The notes under the pieces were generated by a model. That model made no database searches. It was not told the DNA's origin and saw only the letters and a program-made list of their open reading frames with translations. 64,000 bases of DNA from Runella rosea. Its GTDB lineage: Bacteria > Bacteroidota > Bacteroidia > Cytophagales > Spirosomataceae. The stretch is taken from the NCBI RefSeq assembly GCF_003325355.1, contig NZ_CP030850.1, positions 3,472,001-3,536,000 on the forward strand. Direction: 5' to 3'. The first letter of the stretch is position 1. Each line of letters opens with the position of its first letter. Below are positions 27,580-37,783 of this stretch, piece by piece. The translations under genes and the position numbers were made by a program.

Positions 27580-30500
27580 TTACAAACTCAATCTCAGGTT
27601 TAAACCAAACGAACGTACTGGAGGCAACTGACCACCTTCTGTCCAAAAAGTTTCAGATTCTGAAATATCCAGACCACCACCTACTGCGCTGTAAATCAAC
27701 AACGGGTTACGAACGATGAATGAAATATTGGCAGATTTTACTTTCACCCGCGACAACAGCGACTTTGGTAAGTTATACCCCAAAGCAACCTCACGGAGTT
27801 TGATGTAAGTTTGGTCGTAGGTCCACTGGTCATTGAGCGCAAAGAATTTGTCTTCGTACAATTCTTGGGTTTCTACGCGGGTGGTGTTTGGCTTGCCATC
27901 TTCGGTTACGGCATCCAACAATACGCCACCTCCAGCAGAAACTGGGTCACGCTTTGGATTGCCTAACTCGTTCAAACCAGCAGTCTCAGCGGCCAAACCT
28001 GCGTACGCATTAAACATCCGGGTGGTAGAGAAAAATCTTCCGCCGACGATAAAGTCAGTATTGACGCGCAACGACAAGTTGCGGTATGTAAAGCTGTTCA
28101 AGAAACCACCTTTAAAAGTTGGCAATACCGAACCGAGTGATTTTTGGTCATCTACAATGTAAAAACCATTGGCATCTACCACTCTTTTGCCATCCAATGT
28201 GCGGATTTTTTTACCGACCAACAATCCCCAATCTTCACCTTCACGGGCGTTGACGGTGAGAGTACGCCATGTTGGGCCACCCAATTGATAGTTGGTTAGG
28301 CCATCCGCCAATTTGATTACTTTCGAACGGTTGCGGTCTAAGTTAATATCAAAATCCCAGTTGAAACCACGGTCTGACTTAACAGGATTGGCAAAAATGT
28401 GTAATTCTAATCCTTTGGTTTGAATCAAGCCTGCGTTAATGATAGCGTTGCGATAGCCACTGGTAGGATCTACAGGAAGCGGAATAATCTGGTTCTTATT
28501 GTCGTTTTGGTACCAAGTAAACTCTACTCCGAAGCGGTTGTTCATAAATTTCATGTCAAGACCCGCTTCATACGAAGACGACAAACCTGGCTTCAAATCA
28601 GCATTGGGTAACAAAGTCGGCAAATACTGAGTGGCATTTGAACCGAAGGCATTTCCAGTAGTGTAGGTTTGGAAAATCTGGTACGGGCCTACATCGGTAC
28701 CTACCTGTGCATATCCTGCGCGAACTTTCGCATAAGACAATATCGAATTTCTTGGTAACAACTCCGTCAAAATCACCCCACCCGAAAGGGAAGGATACAA
28801 GTAAGAATTGTTGGCAACTGGCAACGTAGAAGACCAGTCATTGCGGAGAGATGCTTCCAGAAAAACAATGTCTTTGTAACCCAAGCTCACGTTTCCATAG
28901 AGACTGTTTACCCGGCGCTCAAAACGGTTGTTGCTGATTCCAGGACGGTCTTTTGAAGCCGCGATATTGTAAAATCCAGGGCTGGTCAATCCTCCTGAAG
29001 TAGCCTGTGCAAATGTTTCAACTAAGTTATAACGAATGTTTCCACCCGCGTTGGCAATCACGGAAAGACTGCCAAACTCCTTATCAAAGCTCAACAATCC
29101 TTCATAGTTGTTTTCCCGCGAATTTTCTACATAGTTCGCAAAAGCGCCTAAACCACCTGCATTCAGTGTTCCGTAGGCAACACGACCTTCCTGGTTGTAT
29201 TGACGTTGGTCACGGCGAGCCGTTACAGAGCCTTTCAAATGTTTTGAGAATTGATACGTCAGGCCAAAATCACCGAACAAACGCGTATCCAAACGGCTGT
29301 TTGTGCTTTCATACATCTGTGTGTAGGGGCTGTCCCAATATTTTGGTTTAGGATCAAGCGGGCCTCCAATGTTCCAGCTACGAAAAGTGCCGTCAGGATT
29401 TTTGTAATTTTTCAGATCTTCGATTCTAAGCTGACGCTGAAACCATTGGTTAAACGACCCTATCGTCTGGTTAAATCCACCTAGAACCCCACCCGAAGAA
29501 CCGTAGTTATCGGCAGGCACATTGGTACCACGGGTTGAAGTATAATTGATGTTAAGGTTTGCTGTCAAATTTTTTAGCAGCGTAATAGTATTTTTAGCGC
29601 TAAGAAAATCCTTGCTTTGCTTAGAATTAGGAATGATACCATTGGTGCTGATATGCGTATAAGACACCCGCGACTGGAAGTTCTCTCCTCCTTTTGAAAA
29701 GGCAATGTTGGTGTTGTTGCTGATTGGCTTATTAAAAAAGTCACGCACGTTATTAGGTTGAGCTGAATACGGAGTTAACTGTCCAAACTCAGGCCCTTGC
29801 TGCCATGAGAACGCCGAACGGTGGGGCGAACCATCAATTTTGGGGCCCCAGCTTTCATCGGCTGAATAGTCCAGGATTTTTTGGCCGTCAAAAGATTTCC
29901 AATCGGCGGGGTGAATGGCAGGGTTGAAGGAAAATGTCTCCCATTCTTGTGAATACCCCCCTCCATATTCGTTTTGGTATTTTGGCAACATACCAATCAT
30001 GTCCAAAGTGGTACTATGATTGATGTCTAGCTTTGCCTCGCCTGATTTTGCTTTTTTGGTAGTAATAACCACCACACCACCCGAAGCACGGTTTCCGTAA
30101 AGTGCGGTAGCAGAGGGTCCTTTCAGTACCGACAATGATTCTACATCATCCATGTTTACCTGACTGATGTCAGTGGGAGTACCATCTACTACGTAAAGTG
30201 GATCTCCACCAGTCAGTGAGTTTACGCCACGAATACGAATATTGGGCGTACCGAATTTGGCGGCCGATTGCCCTAATACCTGTACCCCAGCGATTTTACC
30301 CGCCAATGCGTTGGCAACGTTGGGGTCACGGGCAGCGGTGATTTTGTCACCTTTGATTTCCTGCACTGAGTAGTTCAACGCTTTCTTGTCGCGGGAGATA
30401 CCGAGCGCCGTTACGACTACTTCCTGAAGCTGCGTAGCATCTGGCATTAATCGAATGTCAATCACATTTTGTGTACCTACGGTTACTTCTTGATTGGTAA

Positions 30501-30732
30501 AACCAATGAAGCTAAATACGAGCTGAGAACCTGTGGGAACGGCAATTTTGTAGCTTCCCTCTGAATCCGTGGTGGCGCCGCGTGTAGTTCCGCGAACTGT
30601 GATACTTACTCCTGGGAGGATGGAGCCGTCGTCGGCAATTACTTTGCCCGTAATAGTGCGGTCTTGAGCAAACAGTGATATACTGCAAAGCAGCATTATC
30701 ACCGCCGCTGGCAGTGTAAACCTTCTTTTCAT
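27580..30732 (-). CDS. SusC/RagA TonB-linked outer-membrane transporter, operon B
   Basis: A 1050-residue TonB-dependent transporter. The signal peptide ends near LFAQ (about 22). A CarboxypepD_reg-like domain (about 25-100) is followed by the QLQEVVVTALG linker. The plug has LAGKIAGVQV, IRIRGVNS and DPLYVVDGTP. A long beta-barrel ends in LNLRLSL. It forms the pore for a bulky nutrient with its SusD partner, driven by TonB. It is the first gene of its operon: a -7 element lies 38 bases upstream. Confidence 0.95.
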   Translation of the reverse strand: MKRRFTLPAAVIMLLCSISLFAQDRTITGKVIADDGSILPGVSITVRGTTRGATTDSEGSYKIAVPTGSQLVFSFIGFTNQEVTVGTQNVIDIRLMPDATQLQEVVVTALGISRDKKALNYSVQEIKGDKITAARDPNVANALAGKIAGVQVLGQSAAKFGTPNIRIRGVNSLTGGDPLYVVDGTPTDISQVNMDDVESLSVLKGPSATALYGNRASGGVVVITTKKAKSGEAKLDINHSTTLDMIGMLPKYQNEYGGGYSQEWETFSFNPAIHPADWKSFDGQKILDYSADESWGPKIDGSPHRSAFSWQQGPEFGQLTPYSAQPNNVRDFFNKPISNNTNIAFSKGGENFQSRVSYTHISTNGIIPNSKQSKDFLSAKNTITLLKNLTANLNINYTSTRGTNVPADNYGSSGGVLGGFNQTIGSFNQWFQRQLRIEDLKNYKNPDGTFRSWNIGGPLDPKPKYWDSPYTQMYESTNSRLDTRLFGDFGLTYQFSKHLKGSVTARRDQRQYNQEGRVAYGTLNAGGLGAFANYVENSRENNYEGLLSFDKEFGSLSVIANAGGNIRYNLVETFAQATSGGLTSPGFYNIAASKDRPGISNNRFERRVNSLYGNVSLGYKDIVFLEASLRNDWSSTLPVANNSYLYPSLSGGVILTELLPRNSILSYAKVRAGYAQVGTDVGPYQIFQTYTTGNAFGSNATQYLPTLLPNADLKPGLSSSYEAGLDMKFMNNRFGVEFTWYQNDNKNQIIPLPVDPTSGYRNAIINAGLIQTKGLELHIFANPVKSDRGFNWDFDINLDRNRSKVIKLADGLTNYQLGGPTWRTLTVNAREGEDWGLLVGKKIRTLDGKRVVDANGFYIVDDQKSLGSVLPTFKGGFLNSFTYRNLSLRVNTDFIVGGRFFSTTRMFNAYAGLAAETAGLNELGNPKRDPVSAGGGVLLDAVTEDGKPNTTRVETQELYEDKFFALNDQWTYDQTYIKLREVALGYNLPKSLLSRVKVKSANISFIVRNPLLIYSAVGGGLDISESETFWTEGGQLPPVRSFGLNLRLSL

Positions 30733-30769
30733 ACTTGTGATTTTTAGTTTAGATTAAGAATATCTATCT

Positions 30770-30777
30770 CAAAGATA
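30770..30777 (-). promoter_or_regulatory. Putative -7 element of SusCD operon B
   Basis: Minus-strand TATCTTTG matches TAnnTTTG, 38 bases before the susC start. A TTTG lies only 12 bases further upstream, closer than usual for a -33 box. Confidence 0.45.
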
Positions 30778-30854
30778 TGCCAATAACCACAAATTTTTTA
30801 TAACGCGGAAAAATAAAACAAAAAAAATGCGACAAAGTATAGCTTTCTGAATAC

Positions 30855-30882
30855 AAAAGGCCACTCCAAAGAGCGGCCTTTT
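30855..30882. terminator. Terminator between the two SusCD operons
   Basis: AAAAGGCC (30855-30862) pairs with GGCCTTTT (30875-30882), with an inner CTC/GAG pair around CAAA. It lies about 28 bases past the end of the upstream SusD gene. Confidence 0.85.
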
Positions 30883-30909
30883 GTTAAAAATACACGTCAA
30901 GCTGAACGC

Positions 30910-32250
30910 CTATGGATTTGCATTGTCCCAGTTGACTTCCGCTACTGGACGTTCGAGCCTTTCAAGCACTTTCATCCCTGCTACTGGCAAATATATCTCG
31001 CCCAACTTCTCATAACGGCGCATATCTATCCACCGGTGACCTTCGTAAAACAGCGAATAAAGACGTTCTTTCAAAATGGTATTGATAAGCGCATCTTTGG
31101 TGGTAAGTCCTTTATAATCGCTTAAACCGGCCGCTTTTCGAACAATATTGATTAACCGTGTTGCTTCAGCAGCATTTCCCTGCTGCGCTGCAATCTCAGC
31201 TGCAATGAGTACCAATTCTTCATTGCGAATAATAGACACGGGGTCGTTGGCACCAGTGTATACGCTCGTCAGATACTTTGAACTGTAGGTCACTCCCGAC
31301 GTATAAGAGAGGGGGGCTGCTTGTTCTTTTACTTTGGCCGCTACTCGAACATCTCCCGCTTCGGCGTCTTCAATCAGTTTCTGAACCGCTACAATTCGAA
31401 CCGTTGAGGTATTCAATAACGGATTCTGCACATCTGGTGGGGTGGCATTGAAATTGTGTTTGGGGCCCGCATTCAAATCTCCCGTGGCATCATAAAAAGT
31501 TTGCGGCAACAATGTGGCGGCTTTGGTAAAGTCTTTTTGATACAGCGCCACCCGCAAAGCAATGGCCCGGTTAAACCTCTTGAAAGCAGCAGGCGTTGTA
31601 AAACCCGCGTATCCCGAAGGTAAAGCAAATGGAAAAGCCGCACCTGCACCGTCCAGCTGAGTCGCTCCTTCATCGAGCACTTTGGCGATTCCCGCCAATG
31701 ACTCGGTATAACTCACTGCTTTACTGGGCTTAAAAGGGTCTTCAATGTTTAAACGAATACCGTTGGTATACTGCACATTAAGTTGATACAACATCGCCAA
31801 TCCTTTAAACGTGTTTGCCAACCCACGGTAGCCATTTTTTTGCTGATCAGACACCGATGTGGTGATGTTGAGAGAAGCAAGCGTAATGTTGGCATGACGG
31901 ATTGGTAATCCGAAGTTGGTGGTGGCACCGTTGTAAAAAGCCGAGTTGTCAATCGGCCGCAGGCCATTCAACTCGGTCATCCACCGCGACTCGGTCGAGT
32001 TAAAGTTAAATATCTCTTTACCGAGCGTACCCACCACTTGTAGGTACGTAGCCAATCCATCGCGCGCTGTGGCTATTTGGCCGATGGCCAAGGCGTCCAA
32101 TTGCGCTTTGGTGGCGTTATTTTGTACTGAACCTACACTGGGGAAGTTAGGGTCATCGACAACATCCGTCTTGAGAACATTGCAGGAGTTGAGGCTCATG
32201 GCCGTCAATCCAGCGATTATAAAGGAATATCTTAAATTTTTCATTTTCAT
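30910..32250 (-). CDS. SusD/RagB-family outer-membrane lipoprotein, operon A
   Basis: 446 residues from ATG 32250 (another ATG lies at 32244; the frame extends to 32292, but that is not needed). The lipobox-like LNSC follows a signal peptide. The C-terminal part, ELVLIAAEIAAQQGN then LINIVRKAAGL and ILKERLYSLFYEGHRWIDMRRY, is the classical SusD/RagB signature. It differs from the SusD of operon B, so the two systems probably take different ligands. It lies 80 bases behind its susC. Confidence 0.92.
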   Translation of the reverse strand: MKMKNLRYSFIIAGLTAMSLNSCNVLKTDVVDDPNFPSVGSVQNNATKAQLDALAIGQIATARDGLATYLQVVGTLGKEIFNFNSTESRWMTELNGLRPIDNSAFYNGATTNFGLPIRHANITLASLNITTSVSDQQKNGYRGLANTFKGLAMLYQLNVQYTNGIRLNIEDPFKPSKAVSYTESLAGIAKVLDEGATQLDGAGAAFPFALPSGYAGFTTPAAFKRFNRAIALRVALYQKDFTKAATLLPQTFYDATGDLNAGPKHNFNATPPDVQNPLLNTSTVRIVAVQKLIEDAEAGDVRVAAKVKEQAAPLSYTSGVTYSSKYLTSVYTGANDPVSIIRNEELVLIAAEIAAQQGNAAEATRLINIVRKAAGLSDYKGLTTKDALINTILKERLYSLFYEGHRWIDMRRYEKLGEIYLPVAGMKVLERLERPVAEVNWDNANP

Positions 32251-32330
32251 TTTGAGGTTATGTGTTAAGAACAAAAAGCAAACAAAGCCCATGAACTGAC
32301 TCGCCTGTACTGCTGCTCGTTAACTCGTTA

Positions 32331-35300
32331 CTAAAAATCAACCGACAAATGGAACATCATACGACGAACGAGCGGCGAACTTCCGATATCTACCCCGCTG
32401 CCCAGCGCTGCCGAACCAAAGTTGGAGTTTTCAGGATCATAACCTGCTTTATAATCCGTCCAACGCAGCACATTATTGCCAGACACTCCTACGCGAACCC
32501 CTTCAACGACATTACCAAAGGCACTTTTCAAAACAGATTTCGGCACCCGATAATAAAGAGCCGCTTCACGCAACTTAAGGAAGCTTACCACGCTTGGGTT
32601 GTAACCAGGCTTAGGAACCCCATTTTCATCAACGCCATTTACGTTTTGGCGGTAAATCCCGTTGGGCGTTTTGCCATCGCTTCCTACTTCATCGGTTCCG
32701 TTCCAATCAGAGGTGTTACCGCCTTCATCCCACAGTACGCGGGCAAGTGAGACCACCGTAAATTTATGGCGATAATTCAGCAACGCCGAAAACTCGAAAT
32801 TTTTCAGGAATGAAATACGCTGATTCAGCGAGAATTCAAATTTAGGCTGCTGATCTCCGTAAACAGTCCACGAGGTCGCATAGTTGGGGTCGGTTACGGG
32901 AAGCGTCCGAGGCTGGCCTACAATTTGTGTGGGTGAGAACCCCTGCTTGATACGCCACTGACCGAAGGTAGCTCCAAATCCGCCCGTTAGGCGCTCAGGA
33001 ATATCCAAACGAGTGATTTCAGAACGATTAAACCAAAAAATAGGCTGCACAAACCAAGTGATGCTTTTGTTTTTTACAACGTCGGTTCCGAGCGTGATTT
33101 CCACCCCACGGTTGGTCATGTCAGCGGCATTTACTACCGTTGAGCTCACCCCCGTAGTAGGTGCCGTTACCAATGGCTGAATCAGGTCAAATACTTTTTT
33201 ATTATAAAGCGTAATTTCTCCCGTCACGCGGTTGTTGAATAAACCAAAGTCTACACCATATTCCAATTCGGTAGCTCGTTCAGGTTGAATATTCACATTT
33301 CCTAAGGTAGTAGAAGGAGTCAAGCCACCCAAACCACCGGTTCCGACCACGTTCAACTGAGAAAACGGAACCCCCCAGTTGGGCAATCCAGCCGTTTGTC
33401 CGTAAGCAATACGCGGTTTCAACTGTGAGACTGTATTGCCGCCCCACTCCCCGAATTTGGTCAAATTGATGGCCAAAGAAGCGCGCGGGAAAGCAAAAAA
33501 TTTGTCAAACGAGTTTCCGTTAAGGTTTGATTTATCGAAACGTACACCCACTGATGCTATGATTTTGTCGTCATAATTGGCTTCCTGCTGGGCAAAAATA
33601 CCCACGTCGGTGTTTGAACGATATTCAACATCAGAACCGATGACCTTGGCCCGACCTGGATTATAAACACCAGCTGGCAAACCGCGCCCGCGTGTGTAGC
33701 TTAGACGCGTACGGTTGTTGAGCCGTACCAAGCCCGCCGAAGACGTCAGGTTCAGTTTGCTGTCCATCACCGTTTTGGTAAATACTCCTGAAACCTGCCA
33801 GTTAGTATTGATTACCTCCCCGCGCGTATCCTGCGAAAAGCCCGGGTTGGCTTCTTTTAACTGAGACTGTAAATCGGAAGGCAGCCAAATCAATGAGAAT
33901 TGGTTCTGATAATCAAGGCCCCCGTTCAGTTTCAGCGTCAAGGAGGTTTTTTCATTATTAATCAATCGAAAATTAGCATTAAACCCTTGGAATACGCGGC
34001 TTACCTTTTGATTGTTCACCGCACGGTCGCGAATGGCCAATAAGTTTTCACCTACGTTGGGGTCGTTGGGGTAATTGCCCAGTGCATCTGGCAATAAATT
34101 GATATAGGGTCTGGTGTAGGGCAACGCATAGCCATAATTGGTGTTTGAGTTGTCATTTCCTGTCCAACCACGGTCATTATCTGACTGAACAAAGTTTGAA
34201 CTTACCCCAAAATCAATCCAATTATTGAGTTTGTGGTCAATGTTAGCCCGTATCGAATAGCGTTTAAAATCGGTGTTTTTAATAATTCCCGTTTCGTCAG
34301 CAATGCTTCCGTTGACATAAAACTTGGTTTTTTCAGTCCCGCCAGTTACGCTCAGTCGTGTATTTTTAATCACGCCCGTTTCTCCAAAAAGTACACGCTC
34401 CCAGTCATTATAAGTACCGTTTTGTTTGGCCGCCTTTAACAACGGAATATCATCTGCTGAGAAATAATCGGTCAGTTTCTGCTCAGTCCAATCGGCCCCG
34501 CCGTAGTACGCTACCGCCTTCGACATCCCCAAATCCTGCCCAAAAGACACTTTAGTTTGGCCGCCTTTTCCGCGCTTTGTGGTAATAATCACTACTCCTG
34601 CGTTGGCGCGTGTACCGTAAATAGCCGCGGCCGAAGACCCTTTCAAGACCTCCATGCTTTCAATGTCATCAGGATTTAAATCAGCTAAGCGGTTGGCGTT
34701 ATTATCTTGGCTCGACGCGGCACTGCCTCCCGTTGCCTTGTTGGCTTGCGAGCGTCCGTTTGAGTATTGGCCGTTGTCAATGTACACGCCATCTACAATA
34801 AACAGCGGCTGTGAGGCTGAACTCCCCAAGGTAGAAACACCCCTAAACTGAACGTTAAAACCGCCCCCTGGCATTGAGCCATTGGCCTGAATATTGGCCC
34901 CAGCAAGTTTTCCTTGTAATGCCCCGTCGGCCGTTACGGGCGACGTAGTTCCCGTTAAATCTTTGGCCGAAAGTGTTGAAACTGCATTGGCCAAATTGGA
35001 GCGTTTTACGTTGGTAGCCAAACCAGATACCACCACTTCTTCCAATTGGCGTGAATCTTCCATTAAGACAACATCCAACGTCGAACGACTCCCTGGGGTT
35101 TCTTCTTTACTTGAAAAACCCACGTAACTAAAAATGACTTTGGCATTGGCCGGAACATCAATTTTGTAAGTCCCATCAGCGGCACTTGTGGCACCTCTAT
35201 TGGTCCCCTTTACCAGTACCGACACCCCAGGCAATGGATTGCCCGCCCCGTCGGTTACTTTACCCGTCAGGGATTGTCCCTGCGCCCACACAGAAATGCA

Positions 35301-35348
35301 CGACATCAGCATTGCCAACGCCAGTGCAAGCGTAAATTGTTTTCTCAT
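32331..35348 (-). CDS. SusC/RagA TonB-linked outer-membrane transporter, operon A
   Basis: A 1005-residue transporter with the same order as operon B: signal peptide (ending VWAQ), CarboxypepD_reg-like domain, linker QLEEVVVSGLA, plug with LQGKLAGANI, FQFRG-type VQFRGVSTLG and QPLFIVDGVYIDNG, then barrel. A Ser/Asn-rich insertion (QANKATGGSAASSQDNN) lies in the plug. The upstream region (35349-35622) is AT-rich. It contains one minus-strand TAnnTTTG-type match at 35470-35477, far from the start. Confidence 0.95.
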   Translation of the reverse strand: MRKQFTLALALAMLMSCISVWAQGQSLTGKVTDGAGNPLPGVSVLVKGTNRGATSAADGTYKIDVPANAKVIFSYVGFSSKEETPGSRSTLDVVLMEDSRQLEEVVVSGLATNVKRSNLANAVSTLSAKDLTGTTSPVTADGALQGKLAGANIQANGSMPGGGFNVQFRGVSTLGSSASQPLFIVDGVYIDNGQYSNGRSQANKATGGSAASSQDNNANRLADLNPDDIESMEVLKGSSAAAIYGTRANAGVVIITTKRGKGGQTKVSFGQDLGMSKAVAYYGGADWTEQKLTDYFSADDIPLLKAAKQNGTYNDWERVLFGETGVIKNTRLSVTGGTEKTKFYVNGSIADETGIIKNTDFKRYSIRANIDHKLNNWIDFGVSSNFVQSDNDRGWTGNDNSNTNYGYALPYTRPYINLLPDALGNYPNDPNVGENLLAIRDRAVNNQKVSRVFQGFNANFRLINNEKTSLTLKLNGGLDYQNQFSLIWLPSDLQSQLKEANPGFSQDTRGEVINTNWQVSGVFTKTVMDSKLNLTSSAGLVRLNNRTRLSYTRGRGLPAGVYNPGRAKVIGSDVEYRSNTDVGIFAQQEANYDDKIIASVGVRFDKSNLNGNSFDKFFAFPRASLAINLTKFGEWGGNTVSQLKPRIAYGQTAGLPNWGVPFSQLNVVGTGGLGGLTPSTTLGNVNIQPERATELEYGVDFGLFNNRVTGEITLYNKKVFDLIQPLVTAPTTGVSSTVVNAADMTNRGVEITLGTDVVKNKSITWFVQPIFWFNRSEITRLDIPERLTGGFGATFGQWRIKQGFSPTQIVGQPRTLPVTDPNYATSWTVYGDQQPKFEFSLNQRISFLKNFEFSALLNYRHKFTVVSLARVLWDEGGNTSDWNGTDEVGSDGKTPNGIYRQNVNGVDENGVPKPGYNPSVVSFLKLREAALYYRVPKSVLKSAFGNVVEGVRVGVSGNNVLRWTDYKAGYDPENSNFGSAALGSGVDIGSSPLVRRMMFHLSVDF

Positions 35349-35622
35349 ACGATTTAGTTGAAATTAAGGTAAAATAGTTGTCTTTTATGAAGGCAATTGC
35401 AAATAATAATAATCTAAATATACTCTTTTTTATCCATACAAAATTTTGTTATTAGTTAAAAAATCAGAACAAAAATAAATGCCTTACATAAATACTACCA
35501 CAACTATAAAACATTAATTTATGCTAAACAATACCTTGCAATATTTAAAAATCAAAATCTTATTTTTCTATTTGTCTTGTGTATTTGTTTTTTTATTTAC
35601 TTTGCAAAACAAAGTTCTTTTT

Positions 35623-36270
35623 ATGGTAAAAATCAAAATACTCCTCTTAGTACTTCTATCTGGTATCGGTATTGTGATGCTGGCGGGACGTATTGCCCTT
35701 ACGGGCTCTCTTGAGCATTGGGGATTATTCTGGAATTTATTTTTGGCGTGGCTTCCGTTGGTTTGTGCCCATATTACTCGTCAATGTTGGCAACGCCGAT
35801 TACTGAATCGCTATGGACTTTCGGCAGGGGTGATTTTATGGCTGTTGCTCTTTCCCAATGCGCCTTATTTAATTACAGACTTAATTCATTTGAAGGAGGT
35901 TCCCGATTATCTACTTTGGTACGACTCTCTCATGACCTTCTCTTTTGCACTGGCTGGCTTGCTTACTGGGCTGTATTCAGTTTTAATGATTCATCGGTTA
36001 ATCGGACAAATTACCCATCGAATTACAGCTTGGGTAATTATGGCGGGATGTTTGGTTTTATCGAGTTATGGCGTTTATTTGGGTCGTTTTGGTCGCTGGA
36101 ACAGCTGGGATGTACTTACCAATCCTTTTTCTCTTGTTAAATATAGCGTTTCTAATTTATATAATCCAATGGCCATGAAACTAACCATTACCTTTTCTCT
36201 GGCTATGCTCATTATGTATATTGCTTTTTGGATTTATACATTAAAGACCAAGGTGGAAGAAAATGTTTAA
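35623..36270 (+). CDS. DUF1361 family membrane protein
   Basis: 215 residues from ATG 35623, with about six transmembrane helices. The signature LFPNAPYLITDLIHL and the following WYDSLMTFSFALAG are those of DUF1361, a family of unknown function. The frame is open to ATG 35521, which would add a further hydrophobic segment. The later ATG fits the family length better. The gene is divergent from the SusC operon; dgkA follows. Confidence 0.8.
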   Translation: MVKIKILLLVLLSGIGIVMLAGRIALTGSLEHWGLFWNLFLAWLPLVCAHITRQCWQRRLLNRYGLSAGVILWLLLFPNAPYLITDLIHLKEVPDYLLWYDSLMTFSFALAGLLTGLYSVLMIHRLIGQITHRITAWVIMAGCLVLSSYGVYLGRFGRWNSWDVLTNPFSLVKYSVSNLYNPMAMKLTITFSLAMLIMYIAFWIYTLKTKVEENV

Positions 36271-36367
36271 TGAAAAGCAACTTTTCTATCCAAATACAGG
36301 ATTTAACAAACGAAACCGAAGGCAATATAACCGATTGAATGAGAACATCTCTACTAGGTAGACAACT

Positions 36368-36745
36368 ATGATCAACGTACGCAAAATGCTCCGTAGCTTT
36401 GGTTACGCCATTGAAGGAATAGTCGCTTTGTTTCGATATGAAAACAATGCTCGTTTTCATCTATTGGCAGCGTTGGTCGTTGTCATTGCGGGGATAATCA
36501 TTGGTCTTACTTACTTAGATTGGGTGATAATCACTATCGTGGTTGGTGGCGTTTGGGCCGCCGAAGCCTTTAATACCGCCATTGAAAAACTATGTGATGT
36601 GGTATCTCCTAGTATTCACCCCCAAATCAAGGCGGTTAAAGATCTGGCCGCGGCTGGGGTGCTAATTATGGCCATTACAGCAGCCATCACAGGGGTTATT
36701 ATTTTTGGTAAAGCTATTATAACGTCATTCTCTTTTACCTTTTAA
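36368..36745 (+). CDS. DgkA-type diacylglycerol/undecaprenol kinase
   Basis: A 125-residue inner-membrane kinase with three helices. The catalytic signature EAFNTAIEKLCD (about 59-70) and the KDLAAAGVL motif on the following helix match the prokaryotic DgkA family. Gram-positive-like members phosphorylate undecaprenol for lipid-carrier recycling; E. coli DgkA uses diacylglycerol. Which applies here is not decided by sequence. The next gene starts five bases after its stop, which implies one transcript. Confidence 0.9.
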   Translation: MINVRKMLRSFGYAIEGIVALFRYENNARFHLLAALVVVIAGIIIGLTYLDWVIITIVVGGVWAAEAFNTAIEKLCDVVSPSIHPQIKAVKDLAAAGVLIMAITAAITGVIIFGKAIITSFSFTF

Positions 36746-36750
36746 CTATC

Positions 36751-37395
36751 ATGAATTCTCAACAAGATTCGATTCAGGCTCTTTCAGAAATCCGAGACTT
36801 AATGCATCGGTCGTCTAAATTCCTTTCACTCAGCGGCTTGTCAGGGGTTTTTGCGGGCATTACGGCACTTATCGGAGCTTCGGTTGCTTATTTAAGGCTA
36901 AAAACAGACGCTTTTAATTACGAGAGCAACGAGCAAATGACCGTGCTCACCCGGCGCGACATGATTGAATTTATCTTGATAGATGGCTCCATCGTGCTGG
37001 TTGTAGCCATTCTGTTGGGCTGTTTTTTTACAATTCGTAAAGCTAAAAAATCAGGTCAAAGCGTCTGGAATCCTGTTTCTAAACGGATGCTGGCCAGCTT
37101 ACTGATTCCGTTGGTTACGGGTGGAATTTTCTGTTTGGCCATGTTTTACCGCAATATGCTGTGGGTAAGTTTTCCAGCTACGCTCATTTTTTATGGCTTG
37201 GCCCTACTCAACGCCAGCAAATACACCGTTCGTGACCTCGAATATTTAGGTATCTTGGAAGTAATCTTAGGCCTGATTTCTTTATTTTTGACCGGGTATA
37301 ATCTTTTGGTCTGGGCTTTTGGGTTCGGGGTATTACACATTGTTTACGGCACATTGATGTATTTTAAGTATGAAAGAGGAACTTCTCATTCATAA
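36751..37395 (+). CDS. Polytopic membrane protein linked to a winged-helix regulator
   Basis: 214 residues with about six hydrophobic helices and an N-terminal amphipathic stretch (QALSEIRDLMHRSSKF). Proteins with this beginning are often encoded beside a small PF13601-type winged-helix regulator, as here (36 bases downstream). The pairing suggests that the regulator controls the membrane gene or that the two act together. No catalytic motif is visible. Confidence 0.7.
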   Translation: MNSQQDSIQALSEIRDLMHRSSKFLSLSGLSGVFAGITALIGASVAYLRLKTDAFNYESNEQMTVLTRRDMIEFILIDGSIVLVVAILLGCFFTIRKAKKSGQSVWNPVSKRMLASLLIPLVTGGIFCLAMFYRNMLWVSFPATLIFYGLALLNASKYTVRDLEYLGILEVILGLISLFLTGYNLLVWAFGFGVLHIVYGTLMYFKYERGTSHS

Positions 37396-37431
37396 GTCAT
37401 TCTTTTACAAACAATTATTAATTAATAACGA

Positions 37432-37725
37432 ATGCTCGAACATTTCAATAAAGCCTTTGAGAGTAAAGCGCGGCTGGGAATTATGTCGGTGTTGATGGTC
37501 AATGAATCTTTGAGTTTTAATGGACTCAAAGAATTGCTCAACCTCACCGACGGCAACCTTGCCACTCATCTGCGCGCGCTTGAAGAGCAGGGGTACTTGC
37601 TTGTTCGGAAACAATTTGTGGGCAGAAAACCCAATACTACTTACGGTGCCACTTCCGAAGGCCGTCTGGCGTTTACCAATCACCTCAATGCGCTGGAGGC
37701 TTTCATTCGAACGGGGCAATATTAG
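37432..37725 (+). CDS. Winged-helix transcriptional regulator (ArsR/MarR-like, PF13601 type)
   Basis: A 97-residue DNA-binding protein. The order is a helix from residue 3 (FNKAFESKARLGIMSVLM), the HTH (SFNGLKELLNLTDGNLATHLRALEEQGYL) and the wing (RKQFVGRKPNTTY), followed by a dimerisation helix. No ligand domain or metal-binding cysteines are visible. It most likely regulates its own operon, including the membrane protein just upstream. Confidence 0.88.
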   Translation: MLEHFNKAFESKARLGIMSVLMVNESLSFNGLKELLNLTDGNLATHLRALEEQGYLLVRKQFVGRKPNTTYGATSEGRLAFTNHLNALEAFIRTGQY

Positions 37726-37730
37726 AAACA

Positions 37731-37759
37731 AAAAATGCCTGATACCAAAGCATCAGGCA
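37731..37759 (-). terminator. Terminator of the minus-strand beta-barrel gene
   Basis: TGCCTGAT (37736-37743) pairs with ATCAGGCA (37752-37759). Read on the minus strand it is followed by six T. It could also act weakly on the plus strand after the regulator gene. Confidence 0.75.
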
Positions 37760-37783
37760 CTTAACCATCCTTTTAAGTAAGTT

